Assembly (NCBI RefSeq): GCF_004217555.1
Contig: NZ_SHKW01000001.1
Coordinates: forward strand, 5,084,001-5,148,000
Length of the DNA stretch: 64,000 nucleotides
Direction: 5' to 3'
From: Edaphobacter modestus
GTDB lineage: Bacteria; Acidobacteriota; Terriglobia; Terriglobales; Acidobacteriaceae
This document shows positions 9,442-18,658 of the stretch, piece by piece. The position numbers and the translations under genes are program-made. The notes beneath the pieces are model-generated. The model was not told the origin of the DNA. It made no database searches and saw nothing but the letters and a program-made list of their open reading frames with translations. Positions within the stretch are counted from its first letter, which is position 1. Each line of letters starts with the position of its first letter.

Positions 9442-10146
9442 TTGTTCTTAAGCTCGGATCATGAAGGTGAGGCCATTCTCTCTTCTCTAAAAGGCAAGTT
9501 GATCGTTTCCTGCCAGGCCGATCCCGGTGATCCGATGGATGACATCGATACCATCACCAGAATGGCGAGAGCAGTGCTTCGAGGCGGAGCCGGTGGTCTC
9601 AGAGCGGAGGGGTCGAAGACCGTCAAGGCATTTCGAGAGATAACTCGAGTTCCCGTTATCGGTATGGTCAAGGCAAAAGATTCGAAGGGTGAGGTCTACA
9701 TTACACCGACGTTTGCTGCCGCCAAAACCGTCTCTGTCGCCGGAGCCCATATCATCGCCCTGGATTGCACGCATCGACGTTTAGGTGAAGCAGAGCCTTG
9801 GCCTGAGCTGATCCAGCGTATTCATGGAGAGCTCGGCAGGCCGGTCCTGGCCGACATAGCCAGCGTGGAGGATGGACTCGCGGCACTGGAGGCAGGCGCA
9901 GACGCCGTCGCCACGACCCTCTATGGCTACACTGCAGAGACCGCTGGGATCAGGCAGATGTCCTGGCCCCTTCTGCGGTCTCTCATCGCAGTGCTGACAA
10001 TTCCCGTTATCGCCGAGGGGCACATCCAGCAGCCGGAAGATGTTCGCACTGCCTTGGAACTTGGAGCGCACGCCGTACTGGTAGGGTCTGCAATCACGCG
10101 TCCCGCGACCATAACGGCTCGGTTTGCAGCGGCGACACAAGTCTGA
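9442..10146 (+). CDS. nanE: N-acetylmannosamine-6-phosphate 2-epimerase-like TIM barrel
   Basis: 234 residues. It carries the NanE pattern: LIVSCQADPGDPMDD, GGAGGLRAEGSKTV, PVIGMVKAKD (catalytic-type Lys), EVYITPT, AHIIALDCTHRR, VLADIAS, TTLYGYTAET and PVIAEGHI. NanE converts ManNAc-6-phosphate to GlcNAc-6-phosphate in sialic acid use. No NanA or NanK is present in the window, and the locus is otherwise a ketose-kinase/isomerase set, so a different phosphosugar epimerisation is possible. The start is taken as TTG 9442, with GGAG 6-7 nt upstream; there is no closer ATG. It is the last gene before the convergent GntR regulator. Confidence 0.82.
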   Translation: MFLSSDHEGEAILSSLKGKLIVSCQADPGDPMDDIDTITRMARAVLRGGAGGLRAEGSKTVKAFREITRVPVIGMVKAKDSKGEVYITPTFAAAKTVSVAGAHIIALDCTHRRLGEAEPWPELIQRIHGELGRPVLADIASVEDGLAALEAGADAVATTLYGYTAETAGIRQMSWPLLRSLIAVLTIPVIAEGHIQQPEDVRTALELGAHAVLVGSAITRPATITARFAAATQV

Positions 10147-10159
10147 TCCTGGCCGGCCG

Positions 10160-10939
10160 CTATTCGATCGTCGTGGTTGGAATCCGTATCAGCGCACGAT
10201 AACGATCCCCGCGATAACGCGAGCAGGCCACTTCAATAGGGGTCTGCTCCGTCGTCATAATGATGCGCGAGATCGAGAGCACGCTGGCTCGTTTGGGTAT
10301 CGTAAGCAGGTCGGATTCTTCGCGTGTCGCTGGAAGAGCCTCGATGATCTCATCCGCCCAGGCGACGCGAACCCCATAGTTCTCACGAAGAACGTAATAG
10401 AGTGACTGCTTCGCAAAATTGATTCGTTCCAGTCCTGGGAACGGCCGCAGCGGGATGAAGGAGTCTTCAAGGGCCATCGGTATCCCATCTGCCAGCCGAA
10501 GGCGCCGCAATTTCATAACATCGCTTCCTAAACCGATCGTCAGGCTATCGGCCAGATCTTCACCAGCCGTAACGACCGTCTGTTCGAGAAGTTGTGAGCT
10601 GGGCTGCATCCCGCGCTGTTTCATGTCCTCGGTAAATCCACGCAGGTGCATGATGTTCTTCTCTAGCTTCGGTTTTGTAACGAAGGTCCCACGTCCTTTT
10701 TGGCTTAGAGCATAGCCTCGTGTCTTAAGACCATGCAGAGCCTGTCTCGCAGTCATTCTGCTGACTTGGTACGAGCGGGCCAGCTCCTCCTCCGACGCAA
10801 GCAGATCCCCCTCCAACAGCTCCCCCGAATGGATCTTCTCCATCAACGCACGCTGAATCTGGTAATAGAGCGGAATAAATCCATTTTTATCGAGCATGTG
10901 GGCAGATGGCGGAGCGGCATGTACCTGACTTTTCGACAC
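10160..10939 (-). CDS. GntR-family regulator with UTRA ligand domain
   Basis: 259 residues. An N-terminal GntR winged helix (PLYYQIQRALMEKIHSGELL, then EEELARSYQVSRMTARQA and KGRGTFV) is followed by a UTRA domain (LRRLRLADGIPMALEDSFIP, ending with VACSRYRGDRYRALI). HutC-type regulators bind a sugar phosphate or amino sugar and release operator DNA. The reading frame extends upstream to 11125, but the GTG at 10939 has AGGAGA ahead of it and the HTH begins shortly after; ATG 10897 is a second option. It converges on the nanE-like gene and diverges from the broken TonB receptor, either of which may be its target. Confidence 0.85.
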   Translation of the reverse strand: MSKSQVHAAPPSAHMLDKNGFIPLYYQIQRALMEKIHSGELLEGDLLASEEELARSYQVSRMTARQALHGLKTRGYALSQKGRGTFVTKPKLEKNIMHLRGFTEDMKQRGMQPSSQLLEQTVVTAGEDLADSLTIGLGSDVMKLRRLRLADGIPMALEDSFIPLRPFPGLERINFAKQSLYYVLRENYGVRVAWADEIIEALPATREESDLLTIPKRASVLSISRIIMTTEQTPIEVACSRYRGDRYRALIRIPTTTIE

Positions 10940-11139
10940 GATATCGTTCTCTCTCCTGGTGGTTGCCCGCGAGGCGGGTTCGCGTGCGTGTCCCGTTCTA
11001 TCTGTATCTTCCGGTACTTGTCTACAACTACGACGAAAATCGGGCTTCCGTTCCCTGCAGGCTCGTATCTTCGCAGAAGAATGTTTTTCTTGCATTACAG
11101 TCCAGTTGTCTATACATTGAGTCAACTTTCACATTTCTG

Positions 11140-12827
11140 ATGGATAACAAGGTTGCGCGTCTGAAGCGGGAGTTCGCTGGCTCGCGCCGACGTAATGGCA
11201 TCCCCGGTGGTCGGATTCTCGGTGTTGATGATTGGCGCCGCCGTGGTGAGAACCACATTCTCAATCAGGCGGTCTCTTACGGACAGGGCTCCTACAGCGA
11301 TGAGTGGGGACAGTGTCAATGGCGCGACGCCATTTTCTTCCAGGATGACTGGAAGGTCACCCCGAATCTCACCATCAATCTCGGCATGCGCTGGGAGTGG
11401 GATCAGCCTCTTTACGAGGTCAACAACAAGCAGACCAATATCAACCTGACCACGGGGGCGATCCTCTTTGCCGGCCAAGACGGCAACAGCCGTGCGCTCT
11501 ACAACAGCTTTTATGGCGGAGTTATGCCACGTATCGGCTTTGCGTATACGCCGCAAAGTTTCGCTGGCAAATTTATAGTTCGTGGTGGCTATGGAATCAC
11601 GAACTTCCTTGAAGGCACGGGTGCAAACCTTCGCTTGCCTCTGAATCCCCCATTCTTTACCGACGCTTCGGGAACGCACACCGAAGGCGAAGCCTACTTC
11701 CAGGTTCAGAGCGGCTTCCCGCGTCCGGCCGATGCAACAACCTTCGCTGGAAATGTTCGCGCCTGGGATCCAAACCTCAAGCCCGCACTGATCCAGCAAT
11801 ACAACCTGACCACGGAGACGGAGCTTAACCGCAACACTTCCTTGGTCATCGCGTACCTCGGCCAGAGCGGTAACCATCTCATCGATCCGCGCGAAGCAAA
11901 CCAGCGCCTATGCCCGACCTGCCCGCTTCCGGTATCTTCGCTTCCGGGCCTTAGTCAGGTTACGCAGGTCAGCCTCACGGAATCGGAATCCATGATGAAC
12001 TACACGCCCTTCAGATTACGGGCCGCCGTCGTCTCACCCATGGTCTCGAGTTCCTGACGAATTACACCTGGAGCAAGTCGCTCACCAACAACCTCGGCTA
12101 CTACGGTGCCGGTGGCGGTGCTTCCGCTTCGCAAAGCCCATACTGGCAGAATGCCTACAACGGTGGTGCGGACTACGGTCCGGCATTCTTCGACACCACT
12201 CAGCTCTTCTCTTTCGCCGGCTACTACGACCTTCCGTTCGGTCGCGGCAGGCTGTTCGGCGGCAACATGAACCGTTTCGCCGACGTTGCACTGGGTGGAT
12301 GGAAGGTCGGTGCAATTGCAAACCTTCACTCTGGTATGCCCATCACGATAAGTTCGAACACCAACTACTTCGTGAACCAGCGTACCGATCGTGCCGATCG
12401 CTTTCGCCCGCTTCATATCCGGAATCAGTCCGTAAACAACTGGTTCGGAACCGATACGACAGCGTACGTTCCCGTCACTACCTCAGACCAGAATGGCACT
12501 TCCGTCGTGAATGGTTGCTCCGATCTCAAGTACAACCCCGTTGGCCTTGGTTGCGCTTACGGACCGGAAAGCACCATCGGACTGGGAACGTCGCGCGTCG
12601 GCGCTGAGCGGGCGCCGAGCTATCACAATCTCGACGCTGCACTTAGCAAGGCATTCACCATTACTGGCGAAAAACAGTTGGCGTTCCGGGCTGATTTCTT
12701 CAACGTCCTGAACACGACTAACCTTGCACCTCCCAGCAACAATATCTCGGCGACGAACTTCGGTCAGATCACATCGACCGTCTCAACCGAGCGACAGATT
12801 CAACTCGCACTCAAGCTGACGTTCTAG
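11140..12827 (+). pseudogene. TonB-dependent receptor remnant, 5'-truncated and frameshifted
   Basis: Barrel sequence is recognisable from about 11300 (FFQDDWKVTPNLTINLGMRW) to the final LALKLTF at 12827, but no signal peptide, CarboxypepD_reg domain or plug precedes it; a full Oar-like receptor has roughly twice this length. In addition the frame changes near 12003-12008: upstream the barrel is read in one frame up to ESMMNY, downstream in the next one from LQITGRRRLTHGLEFLTNY. Inserting one A after TAC (giving TAC AAC GCC CTT CAG, the common YNALQ motif) would restore a continuous protein. The 3' half is otherwise free of stops and is followed by an intact terminator, so the decay looks recent, or a sequencing error affects the single base. 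Confidence 0.8.
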
Positions 12828-12852
12828 CCTTCGGGACACTCAAGCTTTCCTT

Positions 12853-12892
12853 GCCCTTCCTTTCCACGGTCCGGAAAGGAAGGGCTTTTTCT
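12853..12892 (+). terminator. Rho-independent terminator after the TonB receptor remnant
   Basis: Perfect 13-bp stem GCCCTTCCTTTCC (12853-12865) and GGAAAGGAAGGGC (12873-12885) followed by TTTTT. Very strong and still intact behind a broken gene. Confidence 0.88.
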
Positions 12893-12927
12893 ACTCTCTT
12901 TGTGAACAAAATTCAGCACCTGCGGCG

Positions 12928-15330
12928 TTATGGAGCAACTTCGGGTGTCGAGATATCGCTGGCCTTCGAACCTTCAATCGGCACATGCCACACACCCCCG
13001 CCGAAGGTGGAAACGTACACCTTCGCTGGATCTTCTGGATCGACTTGAACGCGGTGTCCCCATTTGAAATTAAAAGCTGGGATGCGATTCCAATGTTCTC
13101 CCTGATCGCGCGAAATCCATGCGTTGGATTCGAAGCCCGCGGCGTACAGAACCTTGCGATCGTGAGGTTCGATGGTGACGTCATAGATATGACGATCTCG
13201 TTCAAGAGTCCATCGCCAGTTACGACCACCATCCGTGGAGATCGCCACTCCTCCATAAACTCCATTGAAGATGGCGGTGCCGTTCGCATCTGGTTTCGCT
13301 CCGGCGCGTGTCCCACTTAGCTTCCTCGAATCCACCTCGGGTGTCGCCCGTGCCCACAGGGCGAGATAAAGCCGCTCTGGATCTTCGGGATCGATCGCAA
13401 TGCCGTTCGGACCATTGGCTCCTGACGGCAATGGAACCGGTACCCAATTCTCTCCGCCATCGGTAGAGCGATAAAGCGCGCCGTCGCCTGAGTTGCCAAT
13501 GCTTCCATCCTCGCTCCGGCGAGCGATCAAGACATACAGCGTTCCGTTCGAAGCGCGCGCGAGGCGCCAGGCCAGCAGGTTCTCTTGCTCAATCCCATGA
13601 TTCGCAGACGACCATGTGCGTCCATCATCCGTAGATCGGTAAACGCCATAACCCATCGTTGCTGCCCATAAGACGCGGCGACCCACCGGGCTGTCAGGAT
13701 CGACAAGGATGGAAGTGGGTGCAGTAGGCGGCATACCCTCGGAAGGCTGCCAGGTCCGGCCTCCGTCGACACTCACGCAAATGCCCCCGATGTAATCGGT
13801 GGTGGATCGGTGACGCCACATCTTGGGTCGAGGAAGATCATGGATCTCGCTCATCGCGGCCCACATCTTGCCGCGAACCTTCGGATCGAACACGAGCGAG
13901 TAGGTTGTGTTTCGCCAGCGTCCCGGCACTCCTGCAACGGAACGCATCCATGAGCGGCCCGAGTCCTCACTGCGAAAGAGGCCGATATCCGTAGTCAGAA
14001 TAAAGCGCCGCTTCGAATCGAATGGATCGAACAGATACCCATACGTTGTCGTCACGTCGAGACCCGTACTGACCCAGGCTCGATCCGTTTGGGATGAGTT
14101 CGCCGCAACCTCCGAATAACGAGCCGTCCAGGTGCGTCCGCCATCAACCGTCGCCACCGTTCTCCCAAGATCCGTGGCGTAAACAAGATTTGGATCATCA
14201 TCATCCACCGTGAGGCTCAGTGGCTCTTCGGTCCACTCCGGTGTCATCGCATCGGCGATCCAGGCGTCGTGAACGTTCGCTGATTCGCGATGTAGAGTCG
14301 ATCGCCACACCAGGTCCCAGTGCCTGCCGAAATCATTCGTGCGTGCAACGCCCTGAAAATTTTGTCCATCGATCCGCATGTCCTTGAACGACACATAGGC
14401 GACCTCAGGATGGTGAAGCGCGGTCGCTACTGCTCGCAGGCGCGCTCCCATACCCGGCAGCGGAGATGGAACCCATGTTGCACCGCCATCCTTCGTGACA
14501 AGCAGGTGCGCACTCGAGCCTGGACCTCCTGTGACTGCATAAAAGGCGGAGCTTATTCCGCGTCCCCTTGGAAAGGCAGCGGAGACGTCGGTGAAGGTCA
14601 CACCGGCAGGTGCCGCTCGCCACTGCCATACACCATGAATTCGAACATGCATGCCGCCGGCGGTCGCAACATACAGGTCGCGATGGCTTCGGGGCGATCT
14701 TGGATCGATCCAGATGTGAAGGGGAGTATCGGCCAAAGAGAGAAGCACTCGCCACGTCGTCCCTCCGTCGCGTGAAACCACGAGCCTCGCATGAGACCCT
14801 TCCAGCGAAGCGGCGTAAAGTACGTGTGGGTCTGCCGGATCCACGGCAAGGGCCATGATTTTGCCGACAGCATTCGGGCTGGTCACAGCGGTCTCATCGG
14901 CATGGTCGGAGTCCATCAAAATCGCTCGTACAGCAGACGGTCGCGGCCACAATAATCGCCACGTCTCTCCGTCATCGGTGCTTCGCCAGAGAACATCCGT
15001 TGCTGCATATAGAACGCCTGGACGAATGGGATCGAAGGCAAAGAAATGAATGCTTCCCCGCAGATTGAACATTCTCCAGTGATGGCCGGCATCATGGCTG
15101 ATGTACGCTCCCGTCATGTCACAGGACAGGAGCACCTCGTTCGGATCTCTGGGGTTGATGGTCACATGGAACATCGCGCCACCTCCGCCCGGTCCTGCGA
15201 TGCGAGGCTCTTGAGCGCAAAGAAAAATACCCGACAGCAGCGAGACAGCCCCAAGGAAGAATCGATACCTTCTATGCGAGATCGTTCTTTCGAATTCTGT
15301 AATCAAATTGCCTCTCTTCTCATCGTTCAT
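12928..15330 (-). CDS. Secreted Asp-box (BNR) beta-propeller protein, glycosidase-like
   Basis: 800 residues. An N-terminal signal (RRYRFFLGAVSLLSGIFLCA) suggests export. The body carries twelve Asp-box motifs of the form [ST]x[DE]xGxxW, for example SHDAGHHW, STDDGETW, TVDGGRTW and SRDQGEHW, each at a blade-like spacing, often preceded by PxDPxxVYA strands. This is the architecture of sialidase/VPS10/GH74-like seven-plus-seven blade propellers; GH74 xyloglucanases have two such propellers and a comparable length. The repeats themselves give structure rather than activity, so enzyme function is unproven. The longer frame to 15468 is ignored because the signal peptide follows ATG 15330. Divergent from the Gfo/Idh/MocA operon. 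Confidence 0.82.
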   Translation of the reverse strand: MNDEKRGNLITEFERTISHRRYRFFLGAVSLLSGIFLCAQEPRIAGPGGGGAMFHVTINPRDPNEVLLSCDMTGAYISHDAGHHWRMFNLRGSIHFFAFDPIRPGVLYAATDVLWRSTDDGETWRLLWPRPSAVRAILMDSDHADETAVTSPNAVGKIMALAVDPADPHVLYAASLEGSHARLVVSRDGGTTWRVLLSLADTPLHIWIDPRSPRSHRDLYVATAGGMHVRIHGVWQWRAAPAGVTFTDVSAAFPRGRGISSAFYAVTGGPGSSAHLLVTKDGGATWVPSPLPGMGARLRAVATALHHPEVAYVSFKDMRIDGQNFQGVARTNDFGRHWDLVWRSTLHRESANVHDAWIADAMTPEWTEEPLSLTVDDDDPNLVYATDLGRTVATVDGGRTWTARYSEVAANSSQTDRAWVSTGLDVTTTYGYLFDPFDSKRRFILTTDIGLFRSEDSGRSWMRSVAGVPGRWRNTTYSLVFDPKVRGKMWAAMSEIHDLPRPKMWRHRSTTDYIGGICVSVDGGRTWQPSEGMPPTAPTSILVDPDSPVGRRVLWAATMGYGVYRSTDDGRTWSSANHGIEQENLLAWRLARASNGTLYVLIARRSEDGSIGNSGDGALYRSTDGGENWVPVPLPSGANGPNGIAIDPEDPERLYLALWARATPEVDSRKLSGTRAGAKPDANGTAIFNGVYGGVAISTDGGRNWRWTLERDRHIYDVTIEPHDRKVLYAAGFESNAWISRDQGEHWNRIPAFNFKWGHRVQVDPEDPAKVYVSTFGGGVWHVPIEGSKASDISTPEVAP

Positions 15331-15424
15331 TATGATCCCGTGGACGTCGTTTTCTCGTGCAGCGTGCAGTCCAACTCTGCGGCTCTCAAAAACGGCATCA
15401 TCAACTCTCAATGAGGTTTTGTGA

Positions 15425-16573
15425 ATGCGAAAGATCGGCATCATCATGAATGGCGTCACGGGGCGCATGGGGACAAATCAGCACCTGGGGAGGTCCATCG
15501 TAGCAATTCGCAAGCAGGGCGGCCTCCGGCTTCGCGATCAGACTACCGTGATGCCGGAACCTGTACTACTCGGAAGAAACGAAGAGAAGCTTCAAGCGCT
15601 TGCCGGTGCCTGGGGTGTCGATCGCTGGTCTACCAATCTCGACGCTTGCCTGGCGGACAGGGAAAACATCATCTACTTCGATGCGCAGTTGACCCAGGTG
15701 CGAGCCGAGAGCGTGCATGCCGCGCTAAAGGCGCAGAAGCATGTTTACTGTGAAAAGCCTTTGGCGGCTACCCTACAGGAAAGCCTGGAACTGGCTCGCG
15801 AGGCAAAGAAAGCCGGTGTCAAAAATGGCGTCGTCCAGGACAAGCTGTTTCTTCCCGGAATTCTCAAGTTGAAACAGGTACTCGCATCCGGCTTGCTGGG
15901 AAAAGTCTTATCCGTGCGAGGCGAATTCGGCTATTGGGTATTTGAAGGCCCTGTGCCACCAGCCCAAAGGCCGTCGTGGAACTACAGGAAGGAGGAGGGT
16001 GGAGGAATCATCCTCGACATGTTTCCTCACTGGCAGTATGTTCTTGCGAACCTGTTCGGTCAGGTCAAGGCGGTCAGTTGCACCGCCAGGACAACGATCC
16101 CACAGCGTGTGGACGAGGCAGGCAAGACATATATCTGTACCGCGGACGACGCAGCCTATGCCACCTTCGAGCTGGAAGGCGGGGCGATCGCACATATCAA
16201 TTCGTCCTGGGTGACACGCGTGAACCGCGATGAGCTTCTCGAACTGCACGTGGATGGAACCAATGGCAGTGCGGTCGCCGGCCTGCGGGAGTGCAAAGTT
16301 CAGCCACGGGTCGCGACACCGAAGGCTGTATGGAACCCCGATATTCCGAACCCAATCCACTTTCTGGATTCATGGCAGACGATACCGGCCACCATCACGG
16401 AAGAGAATGCCTTCAAGGTCCAGTGGGAGATGTTCCTTCGTCACGTTCTCGAAGACGCACCTTTCCCCCACACCTTTCTGGAGGCCGCAAAGGGAGTGCA
16501 GCTTGCTGAAGCCGGGATGCGCTCCTGGTCCGAAAGGCTCTGGATCGATCTTCCAGAGCTTGCGTTGGATTAA
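15425..16573 (+). CDS. Gfo/Idh/MocA-family oxidoreductase
   Basis: 382 residues. An N-terminal NAD(P)-binding Rossmann fold (RKIGIIMNGVTGRMG) is followed by the family signature HVYCEKPLA and a C-terminal substrate domain with GIILDMFPHWQY. Family members oxidise or reduce sugar hydroxyls, often at C3 or C2. It is the first gene of an apparent operon with a DUF993 protein (40 nt later) and a TIM-barrel isomerase. The GVTGRMG stretch is reminiscent of dihydrodipicolinate reductase but the rest is not. There is no obvious secretion signal, so the protein is cytoplasmic. Confidence 0.9.
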   Translation: MRKIGIIMNGVTGRMGTNQHLGRSIVAIRKQGGLRLRDQTTVMPEPVLLGRNEEKLQALAGAWGVDRWSTNLDACLADRENIIYFDAQLTQVRAESVHAALKAQKHVYCEKPLAATLQESLELAREAKKAGVKNGVVQDKLFLPGILKLKQVLASGLLGKVLSVRGEFGYWVFEGPVPPAQRPSWNYRKEEGGGIILDMFPHWQYVLANLFGQVKAVSCTARTTIPQRVDEAGKTYICTADDAAYATFELEGGAIAHINSSWVTRVNRDELLELHVDGTNGSAVAGLRECKVQPRVATPKAVWNPDIPNPIHFLDSWQTIPATITEENAFKVQWEMFLRHVLEDAPFPHTFLEAAKGVQLAEAGMRSWSERLWIDLPELALD

Positions 16574-16613
16574 CAAAGTTGTTTAATCACCTCACAACAA
16601 AGAAACCAGGACC

Positions 16614-17747
16614 ATGAAGATTCGACTTCCGCTCGATGGTGAAATAGCAGACTACAGATTGACAGCAGAAGCGCCTTTGAACGTCAGTCCAGGCCCTTCA
16701 CCGCGTTCGCGTGTGGCGTATGCTGCGGCCCATGTTGTCGTCGATCCGCTCAATCCCGAGACGTTGGACATGGAGGCCACGATGGCCTTTCGACATCATC
16801 TGTGGTCGCTCGGTTTCGGAGTGGCGGAGGCGATGGACACCGCGCAGCGAGGCATGGGGTTGAACTGGGCGGCGGCCAGGGAGCTTATCCAGATCTCGGC
16901 CGGCGAGCGTGCCGGAGCGATTGCTTGCGGAGCGAACACAGATCAGCTCGATCCGGCAGCGTCGGTCACGATCGAGGATGTCATCGCTGCCTACGAGGAG
17001 CAGTGCGAGACCATTGAATCGGCGGGCGGCAGGGTGATCCTCATGGCCAGCCGCGCCCTGGTGAGATGCGCCAAAGGGCCTGAGGATTACATGAGGGTGT
17101 ATGCCCGTCTCCTTGGCGGATTGCGGCAGCCGGCGATCCTGCACTGGCTGGGAGAGGCGTTCGACCCGCAGCTGAAAGGATACTGGGGAGACTCGTCGGT
17201 TGAGGAGGCCATGAAAAGCTGCCTCGCTGTCATCCGGGAAAATCATTCGCAGATCGATGGAATCAAAATTTCGCTTCTGGACAAGCAGCAGGAGATCCGG
17301 ATGCGCCGTCTGTTACCCGAGGGTGTGCGGATGTACACAGGAGACGACTTCGACTACGCCGAGTTGATCCGGGGCGACGAGATCGGTCATAGCGATGCGC
17401 TGCTCGGGATCTTCGACGGAATCGCCCCGGCTGCGGCCATGGCGCTGCGCGCGCTGGACGCGGGCGATCTCGCTACGTATGAAAAGATCCTTGCGCCGAC
17501 CGTTCCTCTCTCGAGGCATATCTTCCAGTCCCCGACTTTCTTTTACAAGACCGGCCTCACTTTTCTTGCTTACCTGAACGGTCATCAGAGGCACTTCCGT
17601 ATGCTCGGAGGGCAGGAGAGCGCACGCTCCGTCACGCATCTTGCAGCGCTGTTTGTGCTGGCGGACAAAGCAAACCTGCTGGCAGATCCCGCTCTCGCCG
17701 TTCATCGGATGCGGCTCGTGCTCGAGCTGGCGGGAGTGGAGGCTTAG
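16614..17747 (+). CDS. DUF993-family protein (dihydrodipicolinate synthase-like TIM barrel)
   Basis: 377 residues, matching in length and sequence style the DUF993 group, which has a class I aldolase-like TIM barrel related to DapA. Recognisable pieces are MAFRHHLWSLGFGVAEAMDT, AGAIACGANTDQLD, PAILHWLGEAFDPQLKGYWG, DGIKISLLDK (a lysine where DapA-type enzymes form the Schiff base) and GIFDGIAPAAA. No reaction has been firmly assigned to the family that I know of; the lysine suggests aldol-type chemistry on a keto-sugar. The stop overlaps the next start by one base (TAGTG), implying translational coupling. Confidence 0.82.
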   Translation: MKIRLPLDGEIADYRLTAEAPLNVSPGPSPRSRVAYAAAHVVVDPLNPETLDMEATMAFRHHLWSLGFGVAEAMDTAQRGMGLNWAAARELIQISAGERAGAIACGANTDQLDPAASVTIEDVIAAYEEQCETIESAGGRVILMASRALVRCAKGPEDYMRVYARLLGGLRQPAILHWLGEAFDPQLKGYWGDSSVEEAMKSCLAVIRENHSQIDGIKISLLDKQQEIRMRRLLPEGVRMYTGDDFDYAELIRGDEIGHSDALLGIFDGIAPAAAMALRALDAGDLATYEKILAPTVPLSRHIFQSPTFFYKTGLTFLAYLNGHQRHFRMLGGQESARSVTHLAALFVLADKANLLADPALAVHRMRLVLELAGVEA

Positions 17748-18556
17748 TGGCAGATCTCGACAGGCTAAGTTTCAACCAGATGACGGCAGGCAAAGCCACA
17801 CTGCGCGAGGTGATCGATGCATGCCGCAGATCCGGGATCGAGTGGATCGGTCCCTGGCGCCACGCCCTTGGCGATGATCCGGCAGCCGTGGGGAGGGAGC
17901 TGCGCGATGCGGGACTGAGGGTCTCGAGCCTCTGCCGCGGAGGGATGTTTCCAGCGGCTACTGCGGCGGATCGGCGGAAGAGGATCGACGACAATCTGCG
18001 TGCAATCGACGAGGCGTCTGCTGTAGGAACGGATCTTCTGGTGCTGGTCAATGGACCTGCACCAGACAAGGACATTGATGCAGCGCGATGCATGGTCGTC
18101 GATGGGATCGCTGCAATTTCCGATCACGCAGAGAAGAGCGGTGTACGGCTTGGAGTCGAACCGCTTCACCCCATGTTTGCCGCCGACCGAAGCGTGATTG
18201 TCACCCTGGGCGAGGCCAACCGGATCGCGGAGCAGTTTCCGTCCCGCCAGGTTGGGCTGGTGGTCGATGTCTATCATGTCTGGTGGGACCCGGAGGTCTA
18301 TCGCGAGATCGCGCGTGCGGGCGAGCGGATCTTTGCTTTTCATGTCTCGGACTGGATTGTTCCGCTTCCCGATCCGCTGATGGGACGCGGTTTGATGGGC
18401 GAGGGAGTGATCGAGATCCGGCGACTGAGGCAGGCGGTGGAAGCTGCAGGGTATCGAGGACCGATCGAGGTGGAAATTTTCAACGAACCGCTGTGGGCGC
18501 GGCCCGCAGACGAGATCGTAGGCGAAGTGGCTAAGAGGTTCCAGGAGTGGGTGTAA
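17747..18556 (+). CDS. Sugar phosphate isomerase/epimerase family TIM barrel
   Basis: 269 residues starting at GTG 17747, which overlaps the upstream stop by one base. It belongs to the AP endonuclease 2-like barrel: LSFNQMTAGKATLREVIDAC at the N-terminus, LGVEPLHPMF (metal Glu), VGLVVDVYHVWWDP (Asp/His), FAFHVSDW (His) and IEVEIFNEPLW (Glu). Those residues form the divalent-metal site used for isomerisation, epimerisation or keto-sugar dehydration. With the dehydrogenase and DUF993 gene it makes a three-enzyme cassette likely acting in sequence on one sugar or polyol. Confidence 0.87.
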   Translation: MADLDRLSFNQMTAGKATLREVIDACRRSGIEWIGPWRHALGDDPAAVGRELRDAGLRVSSLCRGGMFPAATAADRRKRIDDNLRAIDEASAVGTDLLVLVNGPAPDKDIDAARCMVVDGIAAISDHAEKSGVRLGVEPLHPMFAADRSVIVTLGEANRIAEQFPSRQVGLVVDVYHVWWDPEVYREIARAGERIFAFHVSDWIVPLPDPLMGRGLMGEGVIEIRRLRQAVEAAGYRGPIEVEIFNEPLWARPADEIVGEVAKRFQEWV

Positions 18557-18658
18557 GCGTAGGTTCTTCTCCTTCCATTCTTCTTCTTTTGGCTCAAAAG
18601 AGCAGATTTGACCGGTTCCGGCAATGCAATTTGCCGGGATGCGTTTTACCATAGAGAG

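Noticed and set aside
10906..11139. Upstream extension of the TonB receptor remnant
   Set aside because: It runs antisense through the GntR gene start and has no receptor, plug or signal-peptide character.
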